DNA of 64,000 nt from Saprospirales bacterium (GTDB lineage Bacteria > Bacteroidota > Bacteroidia > Chitinophagales > Saprospiraceae), in NCBI GenBank assembly GCA_016719895.1, contig JADJYG010000007.1, positions 1-64,000 on the forward strand, given 5' to 3'. How positions within the stretch are numbered: position 1 is the first letter of the stretch; each line of letters starts with the position of its first letter. The position numbers and the translations under genes are program-made. Below are positions 39,745-48,632 of this stretch, piece by piece. Under the pieces are notes generated by a model. That model ran no database searches, was not told where the DNA came from, and saw nothing but the letters and a program-made list of their open reading frames with translations.

Positions 39745-42700
39745 TTAGGCCAAATCTGCTTTCAAAAACTGCCCCGTCCAGCTTGCTTCCACGCCGGCCA
39801 CGGCTTCGGGTGTGCCGGCGCACACAATCCGGCCGCCGCCGCCGCCGCCCTCCGGGCCAATATCCACAATATGATCGGCCATTTTGATGACTTCCAGGTT
39901 GTGTTCGATGACCACAACGGTGTTGCCTTTGTCCACCAGTTTGTTCAGCACAGCCAATAACTGACGGATATCTTCGAAGTGCAGGCCGGTGGTGGGTTCG
40001 TCTAGAATGTAGATGGTGCGGCCAGTGTCTTTTTTACTGAGTTCTTCGGCCAGTTTTACGCGTTGGGCTTCGCCGCCGCTTAGGGTGGTGGCCTGCTGGC
40101 CGAGCGTAATGTAGCCCAGGCCAACGTCCCGCAGGGTTTTTAACTTGCGAAAAATAGCCGGTATCGGTTCGAAAAAGGCCGCCGCTTCATCGATGGTCAT
40201 ATCCAGCACATCACTGATACTCTTGCCTTTATACAACACCTCCAGGGTTTCGCGGTTATACCGGCGGCCGAGGCAACGCTCGCAGGGCACGGCTACGTCG
40301 GGCAGAAAATTCATTTCAATTATCCGCATGCCTCCGCCCTCGCACACCTCACACCGCCCGCCTTTGACGTTGAACGAAAATCGCCCGGGCGCATAACCCC
40401 TTATTTTTGCTTCCGGCGTATCGGAGAATAGTTTCCGGATATCCCCAAACACATTGGTGTACGTAGCCGGATTGGACCGCGGCGTGCGGCCGATGGGGCT
40501 TTGATCGATTTCAATCACCTTGTCTATCAAATCCAGGCCTTCGATTTTTGCATAGGGCAGCGGGCGCTTCAGGCTTTTGTAAAAATATTGTTGCAGGATC
40601 GGGTACAACGTTTCATTAATCAGGCTGGATTTGCCGGATCCGCTGACGCCTGTAACGCAGATAAAGGCGCCCAATGGCAATCGCAGGGTTACATTTTTCA
40701 GATTGTGCCCACTGGCGCCGTGCAACACCAGTTCCTGCCCGCTGCCGCTGCGGCGTTTCTCCGGCGTCTCTATCCGACGCCGGCCCGCCAGGTAGTCGGA
40801 AGTGAGCGTGCTGTTGCGCATATATTCCTCGGGCGTTCCAATATCGACTACCTGGCCGCCCAGTTTGCCGGCGCCCGGGCCCAGGTCGATGAGGTAGTCC
40901 GACTGGAGCATAATATCCCGGTCGTGCTCCACGACAAGCACGGTATTTCCGATGTCGCGCAGGTTTTTCAGCGCATCGATAAGCCGGTGATTGTCGCGCT
41001 GATGCAGGCCGATGCTCGGTTCGTCGAGAATATAGGTGATGCCAGTGAGTTGGGAGCCGATTTGAGTAGCCAGCCGGATGCGTTGGCTTTCGCCGCCGGA
41101 AAGGGTGCGGGCCGGGCGGTTGAGGGCCAGGTAATCGAGGCCGACCTGCAAGAGAAAATGCAAGCGGAAGCGAATTTCCTTCAGGACATCCCGGGCGATG
41201 GCCCGTTGGCGGTCGGTCAGTTGGGCATCCACCACTTGCAGCCACTGGTGCAGGGCCGTGAGGTCGAGTTCGGCCAGCTCGGCGATATTTTTCCCGCCAA
41301 TTTTAAACCACAAACTTTCTTTTTTTAGCCGGGCGCCATCGCATTCGGGGCAACGGGCCACCGTCATAAAATCTTCGGCCCATTGCCGTATCTTCTCGCT
41401 GGTACTATCGGTATACCAGCGTTTGAGCATATTGACGATACCTTCGGCAGCGAGGTTATAGCTCCATTCATCTCCGCCCCAGGTGACGCTGACGTCGAAG
41501 GTTTCGTCACCGCCATATAGCACCATCTTCCGTGCATCTTCCGGGATTTCACGGATGGGTGTGGAAAAGGTGAAATGATACTTTTTGGCAATGGCGCGCA
41601 GTTGTTTGAAGGTAAAATTTTCGCGCACTTCCCCCAGGGGTACGATGCCGGACTCATTAATACTTTTACTGTCGTCGGGAATTACACGCGCCAAATCTAC
41701 CTCGTACACTTCGCCCAGCCCCTTGCAATGCGGGCACATGCCATACGGCGAGTTGAAGGAAAAAGTATTGGGCGAAGGTTCTTCATAAGAAATACCGGAT
41801 TCAGGACACATCAGGCGTTTGGAGTAGCCGGTAGCCCCACCCAAGAGGGGGGAGGATGGGACGCTGGTCTCTCCCGCAGAAGAAAAGGTTGCTTTTGGGC
41901 TGTCCTCGCCGGGGGGCAACAGTATCCCGCCCGGCCGCTCTTGTGGAGAGACCAGTGGCCCGGCCTCCTCCCCTTTTGGGGGGGCGGGGGGGGGCGCCAC
42001 CAGCACTGTGCCGTCGCCCAGCCGGAGTGCCGTTTTCACCGAATCGACCAGGCGGCCGCCGCGGTCGTCGCCCAGGTGGAGCCGGTCGACCACGATTTCA
42101 ATATCGTGAATCTTATAGCGGTCCACTTGCATAGCGGGGCTGATATCGACGATTTCGCCGTCTATCCGGACCTTGGTATAGCCTTGTTTGCGCACCTGTT
42201 CGAACAGTTCGCGGTAATGCCCCTTGCGGGCGCGCACCACCGGCGCCAGCAGGATGATCTTTTGCCCGGCATACTGTGTTGAGATATGCTGGATAATTTG
42301 CTCTTCGGTGAATTTGACCATTTTTTTTCCGGTCACATACGAATAGGCATCTCCAGCGCGGGCAAAGAGCAGGCGCAAAAAGTCATAAACTTCCGTGACG
42401 GTGCCCACCGTCGAACGCGGGTTGCGGCCTGTAGTTTTTTGTTCGATACTGATCACCGGGCTCAGGCCGGTAATCTGCTCCACATCGGGGCGCTCCATTT
42501 CCCCGATAAACTGCCGGGCATAGCTCGACAAGGTTTCCATAAAACGCCGCTGGCCTTCTGCGTAAATCGTATCAAAAGCCAGGGAGCTTTTTCCGGAGCC
42601 GCTCACGCCGGTGATCACTACAAGCCGGTTGCGGGGAATGCGGACATCGATGTTTTTCAGGTTGTGCACCCGCGCGCTGATCACCTCAATAAAGGCTTGA

Positions 42701-42780
42701 GCAGGGGCGTGGGTTTGCTGCGCTGCAGTATCCGCCCGGGCGGCGGAGTTGGAGGGACTGGATGGTATTGCCTTGGCCAT
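39745..42780 (-). CDS. uvrA: Excinuclease ABC subunit A
   Basis: 1011 residues from the ATG at 42780 (MAKAIPSSPSNSAARAD), about 60-70 more than usual. UvrA is the damage-recognition ATPase of nucleotide excision repair. Visible: Walker A loops GVSGSGKSSLAFDTIYAEGQ and GVSGSGKSSLINETLYPILQ, ABC signatures RTLSGGESQRIRLATQIGSQ and TTLSGGEAQRVKLAEELSKK, and the zinc-module motif PNTFSFNSPYGMCPHCKGLG. About 54 residues (about 261-315, starting VAPPPAPPKGEEAGPLVSPQ) form a Pro/Gly/Ser-rich insert encoded by the palindromic element at 41834-41990, just before the MCPESG segment. A TACCTTTG -7 box at 42846-42839 favours this start over the in-frame ATG at 42924. Confidence 0.97.
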   Translation of the reverse strand: MAKAIPSSPSNSAARADTAAQQTHAPAQAFIEVISARVHNLKNIDVRIPRNRLVVITGVSGSGKSSLAFDTIYAEGQRRFMETLSSYARQFIGEMERPDVEQITGLSPVISIEQKTTGRNPRSTVGTVTEVYDFLRLLFARAGDAYSYVTGKKMVKFTEEQIIQHISTQYAGQKIILLAPVVRARKGHYRELFEQVRKQGYTKVRIDGEIVDISPAMQVDRYKIHDIEIVVDRLHLGDDRGGRLVDSVKTALRLGDGTVLVAPPPAPPKGEEAGPLVSPQERPGGILLPPGEDSPKATFSSAGETSVPSSPLLGGATGYSKRLMCPESGISYEEPSPNTFSFNSPYGMCPHCKGLGEVYEVDLARVIPDDSKSINESGIVPLGEVRENFTFKQLRAIAKKYHFTFSTPIREIPEDARKMVLYGGDETFDVSVTWGGDEWSYNLAAEGIVNMLKRWYTDSTSEKIRQWAEDFMTVARCPECDGARLKKESLWFKIGGKNIAELAELDLTALHQWLQVVDAQLTDRQRAIARDVLKEIRFRLHFLLQVGLDYLALNRPARTLSGGESQRIRLATQIGSQLTGITYILDEPSIGLHQRDNHRLIDALKNLRDIGNTVLVVEHDRDIMLQSDYLIDLGPGAGKLGGQVVDIGTPEEYMRNSTLTSDYLAGRRRIETPEKRRSGSGQELVLHGASGHNLKNVTLRLPLGAFICVTGVSGSGKSSLINETLYPILQQYFYKSLKRPLPYAKIEGLDLIDKVIEIDQSPIGRTPRSNPATYTNVFGDIRKLFSDTPEAKIRGYAPGRFSFNVKGGRCEVCEGGGMRIIEMNFLPDVAVPCERCLGRRYNRETLEVLYKGKSISDVLDMTIDEAAAFFEPIPAIFRKLKTLRDVGLGYITLGQQATTLSGGEAQRVKLAEELSKKDTGRTIYILDEPTTGLHFEDIRQLLAVLNKLVDKGNTVVVIEHNLEVIKMADHIVDIGPEGGGGGGRIVCAGTPEAVAGVEASWTGQFLKADLA
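41834..41990. mobile_element. About 157-bp palindromic element inserted in frame in uvrA
   Basis: GGTCTCTCC (41866-41874) faces GGAGAGACC (41945-41953). Outside them GCCCCACCCAAGAGGGGGGA at the left and CCTCCTCCCCTTTTGGGGGG at the right continue the symmetry with about 70 percent pairing by eye. It is unrelated in sequence to the element at 39107. It explains a low-complexity insert that breaks an otherwise normal UvrA. Confidence 0.65.
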
Positions 42781-42838
42781 AATACAGGGATGAACCTTCG
42801 GAGCAATGAGGTTTGCCCCGGCTGTTTGGAAGCGTCCG

Positions 42839-42846
42839 CAAAGGTA
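42839..42846 (-). promoter_or_regulatory. Candidate -7 box TACCTTTG for uvrA
   Basis: Minus-strand match to TAnnTTTG, 58 nt before the ATG at 42780. No -33 element at ideal distance. The 441-nt divergent gap 42781-43221 contains this, the deoC promoter box and the leader hairpin; the part near 42940-43000 is very AT-rich. Confidence 0.4.
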
Positions 42847-43014
42847 AGGATTCGAAGCGGGCTGATAATTTTTTTTTAAAACAAAAGGTTTGAACAGAAG
42901 AGATGGCGATGAGGATTTTGTCATTTGTAAGACAAGCGGTTTGGAATTATTCCCTGTTGGATTAAAAAATTAAATTTAATCCCATTTAAATGAAAAATCA
43001 CGTAAATTTGATTT

Positions 43015-43022
43015 TATATTTG
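43015..43022 (+). promoter_or_regulatory. Candidate -7 box TATATTTG for the deoC operon
   Basis: Matches TAnnTTTG. It would give a leader of about 190 nt before the deoC ATG at 43222, with a terminator-like hairpin starting about 20 nt after the expected transcription start. Confidence 0.4.
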
Positions 43023-43047
43023 CAGGGAAAACGAAATGAAAGCGACA

Positions 43048-43085
43048 GCCTTCCCGTCTGGATACCTGCGGGAAGGCTTGCTTTT
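43048..43085 (+). terminator. Terminator-like hairpin in the deoC leader (possible attenuator)
   Basis: GCCTTCCCG (43048-43056) and CGGGAAGGC (43069-43077) form a perfect 9-bp stem with a 12-nt loop, followed by TTGCTTTTT. No plus-strand gene lies upstream, so the hairpin would act on the transcript of the promoter at 43015 and yield either a short RNA or regulated read-through into deoC. Confidence 0.55.
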
Positions 43086-43221
43086 TAAGCCCGCGTCCGT
43101 GCGCTTTTTAAAGGCCTTGCACCCTCCATCGCAACGGATTTTCCATTTTAACAAGTCGATGTTGCCCCAATCAGACGCACTGTCCTATTTTTGGCGGCTA
43201 AAATTATTGTTGCACTACCTG

Positions 43222-43881
43222 ATGACAGATTTACGTGAATTTATCGAACACACCTTGCTGAAGCCGGATTGTTCGCTGCAGGATGTACGCCGAATTTGTG
43301 AAGAAGCCAGCCAGGCGGGTTTTGCAGGGGTGTGTATTCCGCCTTTTTATGTTCGCGATGCCAAACGCTTTCTTGGAGAAGGAAGCCCCGTCCGGGTAGC
43401 AACCGTAGTCGGTTTTCCGATGGGGTATACCGCCATTGCAGCCAAAAGCGAAGAGATCAAACGCGCTGTGGATGACGGCGCCGACGAAATTGACGCCGTA
43501 CTGCACATAGCCGCCGTCAAAAGCCAGAACTGGAATCACGTGCAACACGATATCGAAGGGGTGGCACGCGCCACGCATTTGCGGGGACGCATTTCCAAAC
43601 TCATCCTGGAATGCGGCTTGCTGACGGAAGAGGAGATACGGCGGGTATGCGCCATTGCCGGAGAAGCCGGCATACACTATTTAAAAACCGGAACAGGGTT
43701 TCACGGCTTCCCAGCCACTGAAGAAATGGTGCGCTTGCTGAAAGCGCTGGCGGGTGACCAGATGAAAGTAAAAGCCTCCGGAGGCATTCGCACCCGGGAA
43801 ATGGCCGAGGCATTGGTCCGCGCCGGCGCCGACCGCCTGGGCACCTCATCGGGCAGGACGCTGATCGGGCAGGACGAGTGA
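43222..43881 (+). CDS. deoC: Deoxyribose-phosphate aldolase
   Basis: 219 residues from the ATG at 43222 (MTDLREFIEHTLLKPDCSLQ), the usual N-terminus; the frame is open from 43036 but the extra 62 residues have no family similarity and include the leader hairpin. The enzyme splits deoxyribose 5-phosphate into glyceraldehyde 3-phosphate and acetaldehyde. Marks: VRVATVVGFPMGYTAIAAKS, DDGADEIDAVLHIAAVKSQN, the Schiff-base Lys in YLKTGTGF and MKVKASGGIRTREMAEALVR. It is the first of four close plus-strand genes (deoC, SPOR, rodA, tgt). Confidence 0.95.
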   Translation: MTDLREFIEHTLLKPDCSLQDVRRICEEASQAGFAGVCIPPFYVRDAKRFLGEGSPVRVATVVGFPMGYTAIAAKSEEIKRAVDDGADEIDAVLHIAAVKSQNWNHVQHDIEGVARATHLRGRISKLILECGLLTEEEIRRVCAIAGEAGIHYLKTGTGFHGFPATEEMVRLLKALAGDQMKVKASGGIRTREMAEALVRAGADRLGTSSGRTLIGQDE

Positions 43882-43903
43882 CCGTTTTTTTTACACAAGG
43901 TTT

Positions 43904-44386
43904 ATGCCCTGGTATATGATCCATAAAACGCTGAACAAGGATGGTTCCGTAAACACCACACAGCCCCCGGGGGCGCCGCCGGCCAGTTGGTTGGGCCGGC
44001 TGGCGCTGGTTGGGTTGCTGCTGGGCTGTTTTTCGGTGCGGGCAAGCGCGCAGCAATTGCAGCTGAACGTAGATCCGGCGGTTGACCAGTTAATGAAAAA
44101 CTGGGTGTCGCTCAATCGCAGCAACCCGGGCATCGAGGGTTGGCGGCTCCAGCTGCTCTCGACCACCGACCGGCAGCGGGTGGAGGCGGGCAAATCACAA
44201 TTTTTGAGTCTTTATCCGACCGTTCCTGCCGATTGGGTGCACGAAAAACCGTACTACAAACTGCGTGTCGGCGCCTTTCTAACCCGTCAGGAAGCTATGT
44301 CCTTTTTAGTGGAGATAAAGGATGCATACCCGGGCGCCTATCCGGCCCGGGATGCGAATATTCACCCGAGGGACTTTCTAGAATGA
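43904..44386 (+). CDS. SPOR domain exported protein
   Basis: 160 residues. A hydrophobic segment at about 30-48 (RLALVGLLLGCFSVRASAQQ) is a signal peptide or anchor after a proline-rich cytoplasmic stretch; the ATG at 43916 is an alternative start. The C-terminal 85 residues (EGWRLQLLSTTDRQRVEAGK, YYKLRVGAFLTRQEAMSFLV) form a SPOR domain, which binds denuded peptidoglycan in the periplasm. The next gene is rodA, so a role in wall growth fits the context. It lies 22 nt after deoC. Confidence 0.85.
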   Translation: MPWYMIHKTLNKDGSVNTTQPPGAPPASWLGRLALVGLLLGCFSVRASAQQLQLNVDPAVDQLMKNWVSLNRSNPGIEGWRLQLLSTTDRQRVEAGKSQFLSLYPTVPADWVHEKPYYKLRVGAFLTRQEAMSFLVEIKDAYPGAYPARDANIHPRDFLE

Positions 44387-44426
44387 ACAGAACCACCGTG
44401 CAAACAAGCGGGCAGCACAAAAGGAA

Positions 44427-45920
44427 ATGAAAGGATTCAGAAATACCGGTACCGGCGTGGGCGATTTGGATTATATCACGCTCACCTGTTATATCGCCCT
44501 GGTGTTGGTCGGGTGGCTGATGATCTTTTCGGTCAATTATACCTCCGGATCCTGGAGCGCCGTATTCGACCTTGGGAACAATGCCGGCAAGCAGCTGTTT
44601 TTTATTCTCGCTTGTGCAGTGATCCTGTTTTTTATCCAAATGACCGATTGGGCGTTCTGGCGCACTTTTGCGCTGCCGGTTTATTTGGGTTCGTTGATCC
44701 TGCTCATAGGGACCATTGTTTTCGGCCGCGAGATCAATGGTGCAAATGCCTGGTATCAGTTCGGCGGCTTTTCCTTTCAGCCTTCCGAAATTGCCAAGTT
44801 CAGCACCTGCCTGGCGATGGCCGGATACCTTAGCTCGACCGGTGTAACGCTGCGCGAAACCAAAACCCGCTTGTACGCTTTCAGCCTGTTTTTGCTGCCG
44901 GTACTGATTATTTTATTGCAAAAGGATACCGGTTCTGCACTGGTGTTCTTTTCGTTTTTTCTGGTGCTCTACCGGGAGGGCCTGCCCGCAGTGTGGTATG
45001 TGCTGGGGTTCGGCACCGCGCTTATGGTCATTTCAGGCCTGGTATTTCAGGCGCAAAATGTGACCGTTTTCCTGACCATGCTGGCGAGTGCGCGCCTGCT
45101 TCAGGAGTTTCAAAATACCCGGCCCTGGTGGATAGCGTTTCTGCTGTTGGCCCCCCTGTTCATCTGGTGGCAGGACCTCAGTGCCTGGGGCTTGCACATC
45201 GTGGCTGACCTCAGCGGCAGTGCAGGCCAATCCGCTGCTGCCGGCGCCTTACACCCCTATTGGGTGATGGCGCCGTTTCTGGCGTTTTTTCTTATCCTTT
45301 TTTTGAAGAGCTACCTGCGCAAAAACAACCTTATTCAACGCCGCCTTCAACTGATCCTGCTTTTATTGGCCATGGGTAGCAGCCTCGTTTTTCTGGCCGG
45401 CTATGCCTATTCCCTCATGGCGCCGCACCAGCAGCAGCGCATCCGCATTTGGCTACACCCCTCCGAAGCCGCATCGGATGCCCGGGGTTCGGCATACAAC
45501 CTGTTGCATTCCAAAATGGCAATCGGTTCAGGGGGCCTGCTCGGAAAAGGGCCGCTGGAGGGTAATATGACCAAATTGAAATACGTACCCGAACAGAGTA
45601 CCGATTTTATTTTTTGCACCGTTGGCGAAGAACATGGGTTCGTAGGCGTAGTGGGCGTAGTCGGTTTGTTTGCCGTTTTGTTATACCGGATCACCCAGCT
45701 GGCCGAACGCCAGCGCTCCAATTTTTCAAGGGTATATGCCTACAGCGTAGCCGGTGTTATTTTCATACACTTCATTGTAAATATCGGAATGACCATGGGC
45801 TTGTTTCCCATTATCGGCATTCCGCTGCCGTTTATCAGCTACGGCGGCTCGTCGCTGATCGGCTTTACCCTAATGATCGGCGTACTGTTAAAACTGGACA
45901 GCCACCGGAATCAGGCGTAA
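44427..45920 (+). CDS. rodA: RodA/FtsW-type peptidoglycan glycosyltransferase
   Basis: 497 residues with about ten membrane segments. SEDS-family glycosyltransferases polymerise lipid II with a partner transpeptidase. Marks: NGANAWYQFGGFSFQPSEIA, FLLPVLIILLQKDTGSALVF, ending with GKGPLEGNMTKLKYVPEQST, DFIFCTVGEEHGFVG and IPLPFISYGGSSLIGFTLMI. The longer loop after helix 6 (about residues 230-300, ending HPYWVMAPFLAFFLILF) makes it larger than E. coli RodA (370), as is common in Bacteroidota. Assigned RodA rather than FtsW by context (SPOR neighbour, no division genes). Its stop is immediately followed by the tgt ATG. Confidence 0.88.
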   Translation: MKGFRNTGTGVGDLDYITLTCYIALVLVGWLMIFSVNYTSGSWSAVFDLGNNAGKQLFFILACAVILFFIQMTDWAFWRTFALPVYLGSLILLIGTIVFGREINGANAWYQFGGFSFQPSEIAKFSTCLAMAGYLSSTGVTLRETKTRLYAFSLFLLPVLIILLQKDTGSALVFFSFFLVLYREGLPAVWYVLGFGTALMVISGLVFQAQNVTVFLTMLASARLLQEFQNTRPWWIAFLLLAPLFIWWQDLSAWGLHIVADLSGSAGQSAAAGALHPYWVMAPFLAFFLILFLKSYLRKNNLIQRRLQLILLLLAMGSSLVFLAGYAYSLMAPHQQQRIRIWLHPSEAASDARGSAYNLLHSKMAIGSGGLLGKGPLEGNMTKLKYVPEQSTDFIFCTVGEEHGFVGVVGVVGLFAVLLYRITQLAERQRSNFSRVYAYSVAGVIFIHFIVNIGMTMGLFPIIGIPLPFISYGGSSLIGFTLMIGVLLKLDSHRNQA

Positions 45921-47051
45921 ATGAAATTCACCCTTCAACACACAGATGCCGGAAGCCGGGCTCGGGCCGGGCGAATCGAAACGGATCACGGTCCTATCGA
46001 AACGCCGATCTTTATGCCCGTGGGTACCGCCGCTACAGTAAAAGCCGTGCACCAGCATGAGTTGGAACGAGACATTCACGCGCAAATCATCCTGGGGAAT
46101 ACCTACCACCTGTACCTGCGGCCCGGCTTGGATATTTTACAACAAGCCGGCGGTTTACACGCCTTCAATGGCTGGAACAAGCCGATGCTGACTGACAGCG
46201 GAGGGTACCAGGTGTACTCGCTGTCGCACCGGCGCAAAATCAGGGAGGAAGGCGTGACGTTCCAAAGCCACATCGACGGCTCGAAACACACCTTTACGCC
46301 GGAAGGAGTCATGGATATTCAGCGCCGCATCGGTGCTGATATCATCATGGCGTTTGACGAGTGCACGCCATATCCCTGCGATTTTCAGTATGCAAAAAAC
46401 TCCATGGAACTCACCCACCGGTGGCTGAAGCGCTGTGCGGACCGCTTCGATGCCACCGAACCGCTCTACGGCTACAGCCAAGCCCTTTTCCCGATCGTAC
46501 AGGGCAGTACGTATCCGGATTTGCGCAAAGCCGCTGCAGCGACCATTGCCGCTTTCGGCTGCGCAGGTAATGCCATCGGCGGCCTTTCCGTCGGCGAGCC
46601 TGCCGAAGAAATGTACGCCATGACCGCGCTGGTAACCGATATTTTACCGCCCGACAAGCCCCGCTACCTCATGGGCGTTGGTACGCCCGAAAACATACTG
46701 GAATGCATCGCGCTGGGTATTGATATGTTCGATTGCGTGTTGCCCACCCGCAATGCCCGCCATGGCGTACTCTACACGGCCGGGGGTATCGTTCACATCC
46801 GCAATGCCCGGTGGAAGGCCGACTTCGACCCGATTGATGCCCAAAGCCCGGTACCCACCAGCCGCACACACAGCCGGGCCTACCTGCGGCATCTATTTAT
46901 CAATGATGAAATACTGGGCATGCAGCTGGCGACCCTGCAAAACCTGGGTTTCTACCTCTGGCTGGTTGGCGAAGCGCGCCGGCATATCCTGGAAGGCACG
47001 TTTGTCTCCTGGAAAAACGCCCTGCTTCCGCAGCTTAGCCGGCGCTTGTGA
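45921..47051 (+). CDS. tgt: Queuine tRNA-ribosyltransferase, without zinc cysteines
   Basis: 376 residues. Tgt exchanges guanine 34 of Tyr, His, Asn and Asp tRNAs for preQ1. Present: PIFMPVGTAATVKAVHQHEL, NTYHLYLRPGLDIL, the active Asp in LTDSGGYQVYSLS, FDECTPYPCDFQYA, GNAIGGLSVGEP and the second Asp in DMFDCVLPTRNARHGVLY. The zinc site of most bacterial Tgt (Cys-x-Cys-x2-Cys then His) reads DPIDAQSPVPTSRTHSRAYL, so all three Cys are gone while the later His remains in YLRHLF. From memory this is common in Bacteroidota. It starts directly after the rodA stop. Confidence 0.95.
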   Translation: MKFTLQHTDAGSRARAGRIETDHGPIETPIFMPVGTAATVKAVHQHELERDIHAQIILGNTYHLYLRPGLDILQQAGGLHAFNGWNKPMLTDSGGYQVYSLSHRRKIREEGVTFQSHIDGSKHTFTPEGVMDIQRRIGADIIMAFDECTPYPCDFQYAKNSMELTHRWLKRCADRFDATEPLYGYSQALFPIVQGSTYPDLRKAAAATIAAFGCAGNAIGGLSVGEPAEEMYAMTALVTDILPPDKPRYLMGVGTPENILECIALGIDMFDCVLPTRNARHGVLYTAGGIVHIRNARWKADFDPIDAQSPVPTSRTHSRAYLRHLFINDEILGMQLATLQNLGFYLWLVGEARRHILEGTFVSWKNALLPQLSRRL

Positions 47052-47087
47052 ACCCGGGTACGATTTTTTATCCTTGATTTTATAAAA

Positions 47088-47126
47088 AAACTGGAATTTG
47101 CGGCGCACAAAGCAGCGTTCCGGTTT
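47088..47126 (+). terminator. Possible terminator of the deoC-tgt operon
   Basis: AAACTGGAA (47088-47096) pairs with TTCCGGTTT (47118-47126), 9 pairs with one G-U, around a 21-nt loop; AAAAAATC follows rather than a T-run, so termination is uncertain. The remaining 47127-47292 gap before the porP promoter shows nothing else. Confidence 0.35.
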
Positions 47127-47292
47127 AAAAAATCATCTTCCGGGGCGTAAACCTTAACGTTAATTCCAAAATATGCCCGGGCCGGCCCGCGTTAGTTTTC
47201 GCATGATCCGGCGCTTCCGGTTCAAAAGCCTGGGCTCAACGCACGACCTGGAAAATAATAAAATTCGGCTGCAAAACATTTTGAATGTTTCG

Positions 47293-47319
47293 TTGCCAAA
47301 GCTGAAAGACCTACCTTTG
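47293..47319 (+). promoter_or_regulatory. Candidate promoter TTG-N16-TACCTTTG for porP
   Basis: TTG at 47293-47295 and TACCTTTG at 47312-47319 match the Bacteroidota elements; the 16-nt spacing is slightly short. The leader to the ATG at 47409 would be about 80 nt. Confidence 0.4.
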
Positions 47320-47408
47320 CACACTTTAACAAAAAAAGTTAGGGCGTTTTTCCCGCTCTGCCTAATATTGTACGCTGTTTTCAACCAAACAACATAGTCT
47401 GCCTGTCT

Positions 47409-48455
47409 ATGAAAAAAACTACTTTACACCTTCTTACGCTAAGCCTCGCAGTGTTGTCGGCAGTGGCAGTGCAAGCGCAGGACATTCACTTCTCGCAGTT
47501 CTACATGAGCCCGCTCAACCTCAACCCGGCCATGACCGGCGTGATGAACTGCAACCACCGGATCGTGGCCAACTACCGCAACCAATGGGCTTCCATCCTC
47601 AAACAGAATGCCTATAATACGTATTCGGCTTCTTATGACCAGAAACTTCCGGTCGGCCGCTACGATTATTTCGGTTTGGGCGGCACATTTTGGGGCGACA
47701 AGGCCGGCGAATCCGAGTTTGCTACCCTGCAAGCCCGCCTGTCCGGTTCGTATGCCAAAAAGATGGGTGGCTACCGCCGCAAGGCGCACTACCTGGTTTT
47801 CGGCGCCGACATCGGCGTAAGCCAGCGCAGCATCAACAGCCAGGCCCTGAAATGGCCAAGCCAAAACGACGGACAGGGCCGTTACGACCCCACCCAGCCG
47901 GGTGAGCCGATTGACGATCCGAACTTCCTGTTCCTCGACCTGTCGGCCGGCCTGTTGTGGTTCAGCGTGTTCGATGAAGACAACAATTTCTACTTCGGCG
48001 GCGCGTTCAGTCACCTCAACCGCGCCAACCAGTCGTTCGGCAACCAAAATATTCCACTGTACAGCAAATTCACGTTCCACGCCGGCGGCGAATTCATGGT
48101 TGGCAAACGCTTCGGCCTTGTGCCGGGCGTAGTGACGTTCTTCCAGGGGCCTTCATTCCAGGTGAACGCCGGCAACTCTTTTAAATTCCTCCTGGGCAAC
48201 AGCCGCCGCTACCACCAGGCCTTCCAACTGGGCGTATGGGCACGCGTGGCCAACGAACTGGAAAGCGGCAAACTGGTGGACGCTTTTATCCTCAGCACCC
48301 GCTTCGATTACGAACAGTTTACCATCGGCTTTAGCTACGACATCAATACCTCGAGCTTGTACACCGCCTCCAACGGTAACGGGGCATTCGAATTCTCGCT
48401 GGTATATAAAATTTGCGGGCCCGAACGCCGCGGGGTATACTGCCCCAATTTCTAG
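47409..48455 (+). CDS. PorP/SprF-family type IX secretion membrane protein
   Basis: 348 residues with a signal peptide (MKKTTLHLLTLSLAVLSAVA, cleavage near VQAQ). The mature start DIHFSQFYMSPLNLNPAMTG and CNHRIVANYRNQWASI is the PorP/SprF signature; the rest is an outer-membrane barrel ending in strands such as FTIGFSYDINTSSLYTASNG. PorP/SprF proteins work with PorK-N-type machinery and adhesin export in type IX secretion and gliding, and many paralogues exist per genome. It is a single gene here, with its own promoter and a strong terminator. It would serve the T9SS cargo encoded in this window only if it belongs to the core set, which cannot be told. Confidence 0.93.
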   Translation: MKKTTLHLLTLSLAVLSAVAVQAQDIHFSQFYMSPLNLNPAMTGVMNCNHRIVANYRNQWASILKQNAYNTYSASYDQKLPVGRYDYFGLGGTFWGDKAGESEFATLQARLSGSYAKKMGGYRRKAHYLVFGADIGVSQRSINSQALKWPSQNDGQGRYDPTQPGEPIDDPNFLFLDLSAGLLWFSVFDEDNNFYFGGAFSHLNRANQSFGNQNIPLYSKFTFHAGGEFMVGKRFGLVPGVVTFFQGPSFQVNAGNSFKFLLGNSRRYHQAFQLGVWARVANELESGKLVDAFILSTRFDYEQFTIGFSYDINTSSLYTASNGNGAFEFSLVYKICGPERRGVYCPNF

Positions 48456-48486
48456 TCCAAACTCCGTGTTTTCCCGGAGAAATACT

Positions 48487-48529
48487 GAAAAAGATTTCCG
48501 TAGTTTTGTGCGCTACGGAAATCTTTTTC
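48487..48529 (+). terminator. Strong intrinsic terminator after porP
   Basis: GAAAAAGATTTCCGTAG (48487-48503) and CTACGGAAATCTTTTTC (48513-48529) are perfect 17-bp arms around a 9-nt loop. T-runs lie on both strands, so it should work in both directions. It ends the porP transcript. Confidence 0.9.
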
Positions 48530-48632
48530 ATTTTTGTCCGGCCAAGTTCAAAGGAAAAATCCGCAACCGGCGCCGCTCCCGCGCCGGTAATTCAGCCCGC
48601 ACAGGTCGCTGATCACATAAAATCAAAATACG

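Noticed and set aside
43036..43221. N-terminal extension of DeoC from the upstream in-frame ATG
   Set aside because: The added 62 residues have no family similarity, contain the leader hairpin, and DeoC normally starts with the segment found at 43222.
47173..47397. 74-codon open frame between tgt and porP
   Set aside because: No family similarity, and it covers the likely porP promoter.
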